The notes beneath the pieces were generated by a model, which saw only the letters and a list, made by a program, of their open reading frames with translations, was not told where the DNA came from and did not search any database. Positions 1 through 7,787 of a stretch of DNA of 51,519 nt are shown here, piece after piece. Both the position numbers and the translations under genes were made by a program. This DNA comes from Candidatus Eiseniibacteriota bacterium. Its GTDB lineage: Bacteria > Eisenbacteria > RBG-16-71-46 > SZUA-252. The stretch lies in assembly GCA_003235575.1 (NCBI GenBank), contig QJVW01000111.1, forward strand, positions 1 through 51,519, written 5' to 3'. How positions within the stretch are numbered: the first letter of the stretch is position 1; every line of letters starts with the position of its first letter.

Positions 1-796
<796 letters not shown>

Positions 797-827
797 TTAA
801 CGAGTGATGGTTCGGGTGGCGATCGGG

Positions 828-1118
828 TTAGGCGACGATGGCGAGAATCTCATCCTCGCGGATGATGATGTAGTCGTTCCCGTCGATCTTGACCTCGCTG
901 CCCGAGTACTTGCCCATGAGCACCTTGTCGCCCTTCTTGACGTCGAGCGGAATGCGCTTGCCGTCCTCGAAGCGGCCCGGGCCGACGGCGATGACCTCGC
1001 CCTGCTGCGGCTTTTCCTTGGCGGTGTCGGGAATGATGATCCCGCCGCGCTTGGCTTCGGGCTCCTCGAGGCGACGAACGAGAATACGATCCGAAATCGG
1101 CTTCACATTTACGGCCAT
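828..1118 (-). CDS. groES: Co-chaperonin GroES
   Basis: The 96-residue 10-kDa lid of the GroEL chaperonin, of normal family length. It starts [20 protein letters not shown] and carries the mobile-loop sequence around [20 protein letters not shown], then VGPGR and the C-terminal [14 protein letters not shown]. An AAGGAG site lies 9 bases before the ATG. An in-frame extension upstream is possible but has no family resemblance and covers the promoter and operator, so this start is preferred. It is the first gene of the heat-shock operon with groEL. Confidence 0.97.
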   Translation of the reverse strand: MAVNVKPISDRILVRRLEEPEAKRGGIIIPDTAKEKPQQGEVIAVGPGRFEDGKRIPLDVKKGDKVLMGKYSGSEVKIDGNDYIIIREDEILAIVA

Positions 1119-1263
1119 TGAATTCGACTCCTTGTCTCGGATTGCTTTGGGATAGTGAATGACATTTGGGCAAGAAGGACATGCATGCCCCCCGACCCGC
1201 GGGTAGTGTAACGCAATCCGCGTGCCGCGTTTTGACCTGGACGCCTTGACGCGCCCATAAACT

Positions 1264-1272
1264 ATTGTAACA
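1264..1272 (-). promoter_or_regulatory. Extended -10 promoter for groES-groEL
   Basis: Read on the minus strand the sequence is TGTTACAAT, an extended -10 (TGn plus TACAAT, 5 of 6 to TATAAT). No good -35 hexamer is seen; that position lies inside the CIRCE palindrome, so HrcA would block polymerase. The predicted start is near 1257, giving a leader of about 140 bases. Confidence 0.6.
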
Positions 1273-1285
1273 TAATGAAATAAAA

Positions 1286-1312
1286 TAAGCACTCTTATCT
1301 TGAGAGTGCCAA
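1286..1312. promoter_or_regulatory. CIRCE operator (HrcA binding site)
   Basis: Inverted repeat TAAGCACTC-N9-GAGTGCCAA. Each half matches the CIRCE consensus TTAGCACTC-N9-GAGTGCTAA at 8 of 9 positions, with the exact 9-base spacer. It lies upstream of groES on the minus strand and covers where a -35 element would fall relative to the extended -10 at 1264-1272. HrcA repression of groES-groEL is inferred from this; hrcA is not in the window. Confidence 0.93.
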
Positions 1313-1359
1313 GGTTTGGGTGTCGCGGCGCCCCGGCTTTGTCCAAACGGCAGCCGAGG

Positions 1360-1389
1360 TTGAGCCGCTCGTTGGCGCTAGTCTATAAT
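1360..1389 (+). promoter_or_regulatory. Sigma-70-type promoter upstream of the glycosyltransferase
   Basis: TTGAGC (1360-1365), an 18-base spacer and a perfect TATAAT (1384-1389). It points toward the glycosyltransferase-TPR gene starting at 1510, with a predicted leader of about 114 bases. It lies back to back with the groES promoter in the same 391-base gap; the rest of that gap shows no gene. Confidence 0.6.
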
Positions 1390-1509
1390 GCCCCAACGAC
1401 TTATCGAGACGCTCCGCTACCCGGGCCGGCGGCGGCGATCGTTGCCACGCTGCCGTTCCTCCACGCGGCGTCGAAGGGCGTCCGGCGCATCGAGTGAACG
1501 GGGAGCCAC

Positions 1510-3834
1510 TTGGCCAAGCAGCCGTCGAAGTCGAAGCATCCGAAGCGGGCGGCCCCCACGCGCCGGTCCCCCGCGCCCGCGCGCGCGGCCGCCGACACCC
1601 GATCAGGCTTCCGCCTTCCTCGCCTCGACCGGACCTACGTTCTCATCCTCCTGCTGGCCGCCGCGCTCCGGATCTGGGGCATCGGAGACCGCCTCCCCGA
1701 CGCGTCGCTCGGCATCAACGTCATCGACGACACGGCCATCGAGGAAACGGACCGGACCACGATCATGCGATCGTGGGGGATGTGGCGCGGCGGCGCGAAG
1801 GACTTCGACCTCAACCCCCACACCGGCGGGTGGCCCGCGCTCTCGTTCTACGTCACGCTCGGCATCCAGTTCGTCTACAAGACCTGGTACGGGGTGGCGC
1901 ATCCGGGCACGGGAGTCCAGGCGTTCGCCGAGCACGTCCAGCGCGATTCGGCGGGGCTCTTTCTCCTTTCCCGATTCGTGAACGCCTTGGTCGGCGTCCT
2001 GAGCGTCGCGCTCACATGGCGCCTGGCGCTCCCCCTGGGCGGGCGGCTGGCGGCGATCCTGGCGGCGCTCTTCCTCGCGGCCAACCCGCTTCACGTGCTC
2101 ACGTCCCAGCACATCAGCGACCCGAACCTGCTGGCGCTCGTCTTCGTGGCGCTGGCCACGGTCTCGATCATGCGCGTGGCGGACGGCGCCGGGATGCGGG
2201 CGTCGGTGTGGTCCGGAATCTGGATCGGGCTCGCCGGCGCGTGCAAGTACGTCCCGATCATCCTGGTCGTGCCGTTGCTCGTGGCGCATTGGCGCGGCGC
2301 GCGGTGGCGGGCGTTCGGAGCCGCCGTGGGCGTCGCCGTCGCGGCGATGTTCGTGGCGACGCCCTTCACGTTCCTCGACTGGCGCACCACGCTCGACGCC
2401 TTCACCGTCCAGCGGATGAGCCTCTTCTCCGAGTGGGTGGGACAATCGGCATTCCCGATCGCCCTGCCGACCTACCTGACGTCCGCCCTGCCCCATGCGC
2501 TCGGGTGGCCGGTCTACCTTCTCTCCGTCGCGGGCTGTGTCCTTCTCTGGCGGCGGGGCGCGGCGGGGCGCGTGGTGACGCTCGGCGTGCTCGTCGTGAT
2601 CCTGACGAACGGCCTGCTTCGAACCGCGCAGGAGCGCTACATGCTCGTCGTGTTCCCGCTGCTGGCGGCGGCGGCGGGGCTGGCGGTGGCCGCCGGTTGG
2701 GAGCGGTGGAAGGAGCGCCTCCCCGCCTTGGCGCGTCCCGGCATCGTGGTCGGCGCGGTGGCGGCCGTGGCCGTGGCGTGGCCGCTCCCCGAACTCTGGA
2801 ACGTCCGCCAGGCGCTGGCCCGCCCTGACTCGCGGCACGAGGCGCGGCGATGGATCAACGCGAACATCGGACCGATGCGCCTGCTCGGGATGGAGATCTA
2901 CGGACCCGTCTTCGGCAATCGAGAGCGAAACACGGTGATCTGGCCCTTCTTCGCCACGCAGGCCCCCCTGGTCAGCGCGGCGTACCATCCCGAATTCCTG
3001 GACGGACTCGAAATGATCTGCACGTCGGGCGAGATCTCGCGGCGATTCGTCGCCGATTCGCTCCGCTATCCCGACGAGGCCGCCTACTACGGCTGGCTGC
3101 GGACGCACGGAACCGTGCTCTGGAAATCGGACTCCGAAGATTTCTCAGGCCCCCTCATCGAAGTGCGCGCGCTGCCCGCCTCGATCAGCACGCGCGCCGC
3201 GCGCGACAGTCTGTTTGCGCGGCTCATGCCGGAGCCGAGCGGCACGTACCGGCTGGCGCTCTGGTGCCACGATTTCGCGGCGCTCTTCGCCCGCGCCGGG
3301 GAGTTCGATCGCGCCGAGGAGTGGGCGTCGCGCGGCTTGCTGGTCGGAGCCCATCGACTGGACCACCGTCTCTACGCCGCGCTGGCCCTGGCACAGCTGA
3401 ACCGGGGCGAATTCCCCGAGGCCGCCGAGGCGGCGCGGGCGGGGATCGCCCTCGCGCCCGACGCCTATGCGCTCCACCTCTACCGCGGCATGGCCCTTCA
3501 GAACATGGGGCGCTCGGAGGAAGCGCTCGGCGAAGTGCGCGCCGCGCTGGAGGCGTCGGGCGATCCGCGCATCCGGCTCAACGTGGGACAGATCCTCGGC
3601 TCGCTGGGACGGTACGAGGAGGCGGTGGCGGAATTAGAGAAGGTGCCGGCGGGATACGCCGAACGCGTGGCCGCGCGCCGGGACATGGCGGTGATCTTCC
3701 TGAACCGGTTGGGGCGCCCCGCGGAGGCGCTGGCCGCCCTACGCGAGGCCGCGGCGCTGACGCAGGACCCCGGCGAGGCGGCGCTCCTGAAGGACGAGAT
3801 CGCCAGGCTGGAGCGCACGCTCCCGAAACGGTGA
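1510..3834 (+). CDS. GT39-like membrane glycosyltransferase with C-terminal TPR repeats
   Basis: A 774-residue protein. After a basic, disordered ~40-residue start come many hydrophobic helices (VLILLLAAALRIWGIG onward, to about residue 430). The first large loop is acidic (NVIDDTAIEETD), as expected of the catalytic loop in PMT/ArnT-type GT-C enzymes that move sugars from polyprenyl carriers. A soluble region follows, then from about residue 580 several TPR-like helix pairs (for example FDRAEEWASRGLLVGA, YEEAVAELEKV). The start is TTG with GGGGAG four bases before it; no in-frame ATG or GTG upstream is better. Acceptor and donor cannot be read from sequence. TPRs on a GT-C protein suggest a partner-binding role (inference). 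Confidence 0.75.
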   Translation: MAKQPSKSKHPKRAAPTRRSPAPARAAADTRSGFRLPRLDRTYVLILLLAAALRIWGIGDRLPDASLGINVIDDTAIEETDRTTIMRSWGMWRGGAKDFDLNPHTGGWPALSFYVTLGIQFVYKTWYGVAHPGTGVQAFAEHVQRDSAGLFLLSRFVNALVGVLSVALTWRLALPLGGRLAAILAALFLAANPLHVLTSQHISDPNLLALVFVALATVSIMRVADGAGMRASVWSGIWIGLAGACKYVPIILVVPLLVAHWRGARWRAFGAAVGVAVAAMFVATPFTFLDWRTTLDAFTVQRMSLFSEWVGQSAFPIALPTYLTSALPHALGWPVYLLSVAGCVLLWRRGAAGRVVTLGVLVVILTNGLLRTAQERYMLVVFPLLAAAAGLAVAAGWERWKERLPALARPGIVVGAVAAVAVAWPLPELWNVRQALARPDSRHEARRWINANIGPMRLLGMEIYGPVFGNRERNTVIWPFFATQAPLVSAAYHPEFLDGLEMICTSGEISRRFVADSLRYPDEAAYYGWLRTHGTVLWKSDSEDFSGPLIEVRALPASISTRAARDSLFARLMPEPSGTYRLALWCHDFAALFARAGEFDRAEEWASRGLLVGAHRLDHRLYAALALAQLNRGEFPEAAEAARAGIALAPDAYALHLYRGMALQNMGRSEEALGEVRAALEASGDPRIRLNVGQILGSLGRYEEAVAELEKVPAGYAERVAARRDMAVIFLNRLGRPAEALAALREAAALTQDPGEAALLKDEIARLERTLPKR

Positions 3835-3871
3835 CGGAACGGCCCGGGCGGCGAACCGTCGATCAGGGCGG

Positions 3872-4324
3872 CTATCGTTCGCGCGGATCGGCCGGGGCCG
3901 GATCCCCGAACCCGCAGAACTCGACCCGGTTGCGGTCCGGGTCGTCGAAGTAGATCGACTCCGCGTTCCAGAACCGGAACGTCACGGGCCCCTCCACCGC
4001 CAGGCCATGGGCCTCCAGGCGCGCTTTCAGTTCGGGAATCCGGGCCCGGGCGACGCCGAACGCGAAGTGCTGCGGGCCCCGAACGTGCTCGGCCCCGTAC
4101 GAGAGCGGTCCCGTCGTGATCCCGATGCGCTGCGCGCGACCCGGCGGGCCGGCCCACAGCCACTTGAACGTCGGGCTCGACTCGTTGTCCACGGCGAGGC
4201 CGACCACGTCGCGATAGAACGCGAACGAGACGTCGACGTCCGCGACCACGAGGATGAGCTCGCTCAGCCCTTCGGCTGTTCGCCCGTCGAGGGCGCTGGG
4301 TCGCGGCGCGGCCGCGTCGGTCAC
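3872..4324 (-). CDS. VOC/glyoxalase-fold protein
   Basis: A 150-residue protein of the vicinal-oxygen-chelate superfamily. It has the paired beta-alpha-beta-beta-beta pattern: SELILVVADVDVSFAFYRDV in the first half, then HFAFGV and the typical ending YFDDPDRNRVEFCGF in the second. The His and Glu of the second half are plausible metal ligands. The usual His at the start of the first half is replaced by a hydrophobic residue, so classical glyoxalase I activity is uncertain. The GTG start overlaps the stop of the regulator gene upstream in a GTGA junction, which decides the start and implies translational coupling. Substrate unknown. Confidence 0.75.
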   Translation of the reverse strand: MTDAAAPRPSALDGRTAEGLSELILVVADVDVSFAFYRDVVGLAVDNESSPTFKWLWAGPPGRAQRIGITTGPLSYGAEHVRGPQHFAFGVARARIPELKARLEAHGLAVEGPVTFRFWNAESIYFDDPDRNRVEFCGFGDPAPADPRER

Positions 4325-5712
4325 AGCCCGTACTCCTTCAACTTCCGGTAGAGCGTTCGGAGGCCGATTCCCAGCACCTTGGCGGCCTTCTGCTTGTCGT
4401 CGCCCACCGATCGCATCGTCGCGTCGATGGCGGCGCGCTCGATTTCCTGCATCGTCATGCCGACGTGAAGCGGAAGGTCGGGCGCCGTGGGGGTGCGCTG
4501 CTGACGGAGCGCGAGGGGCAGATCCACGACGTCGAGCGCGCGCTTTCCTTCCGTGAAGATGACCATCTCCTCGATCGTGTTCTTCAGCTCGCGCACGTTG
4601 CCCGGCCAATCGTGGTGCATCAACCGGTCGATCGCGCCGCGGGTCACGCCGTTCACCTTGCGGCCGTGCTCTCGGTTGAATTCGCGCAGAAAGGTCTCGA
4701 CCAGGAGCGGAATGTCCTCCCGGCGCTCCCGGAGCGACGGCACCTCGAGCAACACGACCCGCAGCCGGTAGTACAGGTCTTCGCGGAACTCGCCGCGCGA
4801 AACGAGCACGTCCAGCGGACGGTTGCTGGCCGCGATCACGCGCACGTCGACGCGCACCGTCTCGCTCCCTCCGACGCGCTCGAACTCCCGGTCTTGGAGC
4901 ACCCGCAGCATCTTCGTTTGGATGGGAAGCGGCACCTCCGAGATCTCGTCGATGAAGAGCGTCCCGCCGTCCGCCAGCTCGAAGCGACCCTTGCGCTGTT
5001 GCTCGGCTCCCGTGAACGCGCCGCGCTCGTGTCCGAAAAGCTCGCTTTCGATCAGGTTCTCCGAGAGTTCGGCGCAGTGCAGTTTGACGAACCGCTCGTC
5101 CTTGCGCGGCGACAACTGATGGATGGCCTGGGCGATGAGTTCCTTCCCGGTGCCGGTTTCGCCGACGAGAAGCGCCGTCGCGCGCGTCGGCGCGATCTGG
5201 GCGATGCGTTCGGTGAGCGTCTGCATCGCGCGGGAATTTCCGGTCAGCGTCGGAATGCGCAGCCGCTCGTCCAGGCGCTCCGCCAGCGCCGAGGCGCGCG
5301 TCACCAGGCGCTGGTGCGAGAGCGCGCGCTGCACGACGGCCAGCAGCTTGGTCAGATTGAGCGGCCGCAGCTGAAAATCATAGGCCCCGAGGCGCATGGC
5401 CTCCGTCGCCAGGTCGACCCCGCCCGCATCCGCGATCAGGATCACGCAGACCTCGGCGTTTCGCTGCTTCGCCACCTCCAGGAGGCGGAGCCCGTCGATG
5501 CGCTGGGCGCGGAGCTCCGTGATCACGACCTCGTGTCCCTGCGCCGCGGCGCCCGCCTTGTCCGGCGGGGGCGCGTCGAGCACGTTGTAGGCCTGCTCGC
5601 CGTCCTTGGCCCAGTTGACCTCGAACCCGTGCTCCTCCAACATCCGGCGAAGGGCCTGCGTTTCGGCGGTGTCTTTGTCGACTACCAGGGCACGGGGACG
5701 CTGCAGCGCCAA
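4321..5712 (-). CDS. NtrC-family sigma-54 activator with degenerate receiver domain
   Basis: 463 residues: receiver-like domain (1-130), AAA+ domain (about 150-395) and a Fis-type helix-turn-helix ending KVLGIGLRTLYRKLKEYGL. The AAA+ part has Walker A GETGTGKE, the sigma-54 contact loop GAFTGA and Walker B GGTLFIDEI, so it should remodel sigma-54 polymerase. The receiver keeps the acidic pocket (VVDKD) but the phosphoacceptor Asp is Glu66 (VITEL), the conserved Thr/Ser is Ala94 and the conserved Lys is Arg116 (LRPL). It is probably not phosphorylated in the usual way. No histidine kinase is adjacent. The start is TTG with GAGG 8 bases upstream. Target promoters are unknown. Confidence 0.88.
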   Translation of the reverse strand: MALQRPRALVVDKDTAETQALRRMLEEHGFEVNWAKDGEQAYNVLDAPPPDKAGAAAQGHEVVITELRAQRIDGLRLLEVAKQRNAEVCVILIADAGGVDLATEAMRLGAYDFQLRPLNLTKLLAVVQRALSHQRLVTRASALAERLDERLRIPTLTGNSRAMQTLTERIAQIAPTRATALLVGETGTGKELIAQAIHQLSPRKDERFVKLHCAELSENLIESELFGHERGAFTGAEQQRKGRFELADGGTLFIDEISEVPLPIQTKMLRVLQDREFERVGGSETVRVDVRVIAASNRPLDVLVSRGEFREDLYYRLRVVLLEVPSLRERREDIPLLVETFLREFNREHGRKVNGVTRGAIDRLMHHDWPGNVRELKNTIEEMVIFTEGKRALDVVDLPLALRQQRTPTAPDLPLHVGMTMQEIERAAIDATMRSVGDDKQKAAKVLGIGLRTLYRKLKEYGL

Positions 5713-5744
5713 CGGAGGGTCCTCGGTTGCGGGGAAAGTGCCGT

Positions 5745-5764
5745 AACCGTAGGAGTTTACGGTT
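5745..5764. repeat. 7-bp inverted repeat in the regulator's upstream region
   Basis: AACCGTA, six bases, TACGGTT. It lies in the 155-base gap between the divergent activator gene (start 5712) and the NTF2-like gene (start 5868). Its position fits an operator for the activator or another regulator, but no family consensus was recognised. The rest of the gap shows nothing else. Confidence 0.4.
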
Positions 5765-5867
5765 GCCCGGAGCGCCCGTCAAGCCAACCGATTTCGCCGC
5801 GTCGCGCCCGATCCGCCCCGCGGCCAACGAGAACCGCATACGGAGGCGCCGCGCGCGGCGATCACCC

Positions 5868-6254
5868 ATGCCCCCAACGAAGAAGAGCGCCGAACGCGAA
5901 GTGCTCGATGTCGAGCGGCGGTGGGTCCAGGCGCATCGTGACCTGGATCTCGCGGTCATCGAGGAGATTCTCGCGGACGATTACGTCCAGATCCGCTCCG
6001 ACGGCGCGCTCGTGGGGAAGGCGGAGGCGCTCCAGTCCTATCGATCGGGGACCCGGCGCTGGGAACTCGCGGAGAGCGACGAGTATCGCCTCGCCATTCA
6101 TGGGGATGTCGCGATCCTGGTCGGCCGCTGGAGGGGCCGCGGCGTGAATGATGGCGCGCGCTTCGACTACACGGCTCGCTTCATGGCGGTCTACGTGCGC
6201 CGCGGCGGGACGTGGCTGCTGCGCGCGGACCAATCCACGCCGTTGGACGGGTGA
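5868..6254 (+). CDS. NTF2-like (SnoaL/DUF4440-type) protein
   Basis: A 128-residue cone-shaped NTF2-fold protein by pattern: EREVLDVERRWVQAHRDLD, then LADDYVQIRSDG, and the closing strands ARFMAVYVRRGGTWLLRADQ. Members bind small ligands or are isomerase or cyclase-like; the function here is not known. The ATG at 5868 gives the typical family start. A longer reading upstream adds 47 Arg/Pro-rich residues and is rejected. It stands alone on the plus strand and ends 54 bases from the convergent HD-GYP gene. Confidence 0.75.
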   Translation: MPPTKKSAEREVLDVERRWVQAHRDLDLAVIEEILADDYVQIRSDGALVGKAEALQSYRSGTRRWELAESDEYRLAIHGDVAILVGRWRGRGVNDGARFDYTARFMAVYVRRGGTWLLRADQSTPLDG

Positions 6255-6308
6255 ACGGCTCCGGGTCGCCGAGCGGGGTCCGATGGAGCGTGCGGGGCGG
6301 AGACGGAA

Positions 6309-7787
6309 TCAGCTCAACGCTTCGGCGACGTTGATGTCGTATTCCTCGGGATTCAGCGCGGAGACGACGCTGGCCACGTAGGCGCCGTTCTTCTCGTCGC
6401 GCGCGTTCAGGTCGACGACGCCGCCCTCCACCGGGCGGCGCTCGCGGTCGCGCAGCAGCTTCACCTTCGGCCGGAAGATGTCGTGGGGTGAGGGCTCGAC
6501 GACGATGCCGATCTCGTTCGTATCGAGAAGCACCACGGTGCCGGCCGGGTACATGCCGACCGTGTGGATGAACGCCTTCAGGATGATCGGGTCGAATTTC
6601 TCGACGTTCTCGGTGATCATCATGTGCAGCGATTCGTAGGGCGTGAACGCGTGGCGCCGGTACGCGCGGTGGGCCGTCATCGCATCGAAGCAGTCGACGA
6701 CCGCGACGATCCGGCTGAAGAGGCACTGATCCTCGCAACCCTCCAACCGCGGGTACCCGCTCTTGTCGTAGTTCAGGTGGTGCTGGAACGCCACGATCAT
6801 CGATCGAAGCGCCAGCTCGTTCAGTCCACGCATCTTCGCGATCATCTTGACGCCCTGGATCGGGTGGTCGTTCATCACGTTCCACTCGTCCGTGTCCAGC
6901 CGGCCCGACTTGTTCAAGACCCACGACGGAACCGCGGCCTTTCCCAGGTCGTGCAGGATGGCCGCGACGCCCAGGTCACCCAGCAGCCGCTTCGGCAGTC
7001 CGAGGCGCTGCCCCAGCGCGATGGCCAGGATCGACACGTTCACGCAGTGCTGGAACGTGTATTCGTCGTGGTTCTTGAGCGCGGTCAACCCCAGGACCGA
7101 GAACTCCTCCTCGAGGATCAGGTCGACGATTCCCTGGACGGCGCGCTTCGCCTTGCGGAGATCGATCGGCCGGCGGTCGCGCGCGCTCAGCATCACCGTG
7201 CGCGCGGACTCGATGGCGCGGTAGAACGTCCGCTTGGCGACCTTGCGGCTGTCCCGAACCTCCTCGCTGCCGACCTGTCCGACGACGGGAACCACGGTGC
7301 GCAGCGGAACGATCCGCTCGACCGAGAGCTTGGTCAGCGAGGTGCTGAATTCATCGAAGGGCTCCGCGGCCTTGGTGTCGACGTCCAGGAACAAGCGAAC
7401 GAACTTCTTCACCTCGGGCGGCGTGAGTTTTCCGGTGAACGCGAAGCCCCCCAGCCCGCGCGCCCGGAATTCGTCGATCAGGTACTGGTAGCTGGGGTAC
7501 GACGACGCGTCGACCTTCAGTCGGTGCTGATTGACGTAGAGGAATTCGCCGACGGAGAGGATCTTGAAGTCGCCCTCGGCCGTCCACATCTGATCGATCG
7601 TGTCGATGAACCCGGCCAGCGGCCCTTGGAAGGCCGCGTTGCCCACGTCGTGGACGCGCGCGGTCTTGAGCAGCACGCACAGGCGCACGGCAAGGTTCCG
7701 TCCCTGGATCGCCAGGCGCGCCGACGGTTGGCTGGGAGACCCCTTGGCCGCTCCGACCGAGGTGGCGGCGCGCGTCGCATCGTTCAC
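6309..7787 (-). CDS. HD-GYP domain protein with novel N-terminal domain
   Basis: 492 residues. The C-terminal half is an HD-GYP phosphodiesterase-type domain: HDLGK, then HHLNYDKSGYP and AVVDCFDAMTAHRAYRR. The family degrades cyclic di-GMP; here the HHExxDGxGYP motif is slightly altered (D-K-SGYP). The N-terminal ~170 residues form a separate domain whose pattern recurs in the HEAT-repeat protein encoded just upstream. The GTG start overlaps that gene's stop (GTGA), so the two are translationally coupled. Last gene of the five-gene run that starts with the Nudix gene. Activity is inferred from motifs. Confidence 0.85.
   Translation of the reverse strand: MNDATRAATSVGAAKGSPSQPSARLAIQGRNLAVRLCVLLKTARVHDVGNAAFQGPLAGFIDTIDQMWTAEGDFKILSVGEFLYVNQHRLKVDASSYPSYQYLIDEFRARGLGGFAFTGKLTPPEVKKFVRLFLDVDTKAAEPFDEFSTSLTKLSVERIVPLRTVVPVVGQVGSEEVRDSRKVAKRTFYRAIESARTVMLSARDRRPIDLRKAKRAVQGIVDLILEEEFSVLGLTALKNHDEYTFQHCVNVSILAIALGQRLGLPKRLLGDLGVAAILHDLGKAAVPSWVLNKSGRLDTDEWNVMNDHPIQGVKMIAKMRGLNELALRSMIVAFQHHLNYDKSGYPRLEGCEDQCLFSRIVAVVDCFDAMTAHRAYRRHAFTPYESLHMMITENVEKFDPIILKAFIHTVGMYPAGTVVLLDTNEIGIVVEPSPHDIFRPKVKLLRDRERRPVEGGVVDLNARDEKNGAYVASVVSALNPEEYDINVAEALS

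Noticed and set aside
1603-3108. Long open frame antisense to the glycosyltransferase
   Set aside because: Its Arg/Asp/Glu/Gly/His-rich product is a typical mirror of a high-GC gene; the plus-strand frame has clear membrane helices and TPRs.
5726-5743. Sigma-54-like promoter (GGCAC and GC with 12-base offset) before the NtrC-type gene
   Set aside because: Spacing fits, but the -12 element is CCGCA and the predicted start would lie downstream of the GAGG ribosome site.
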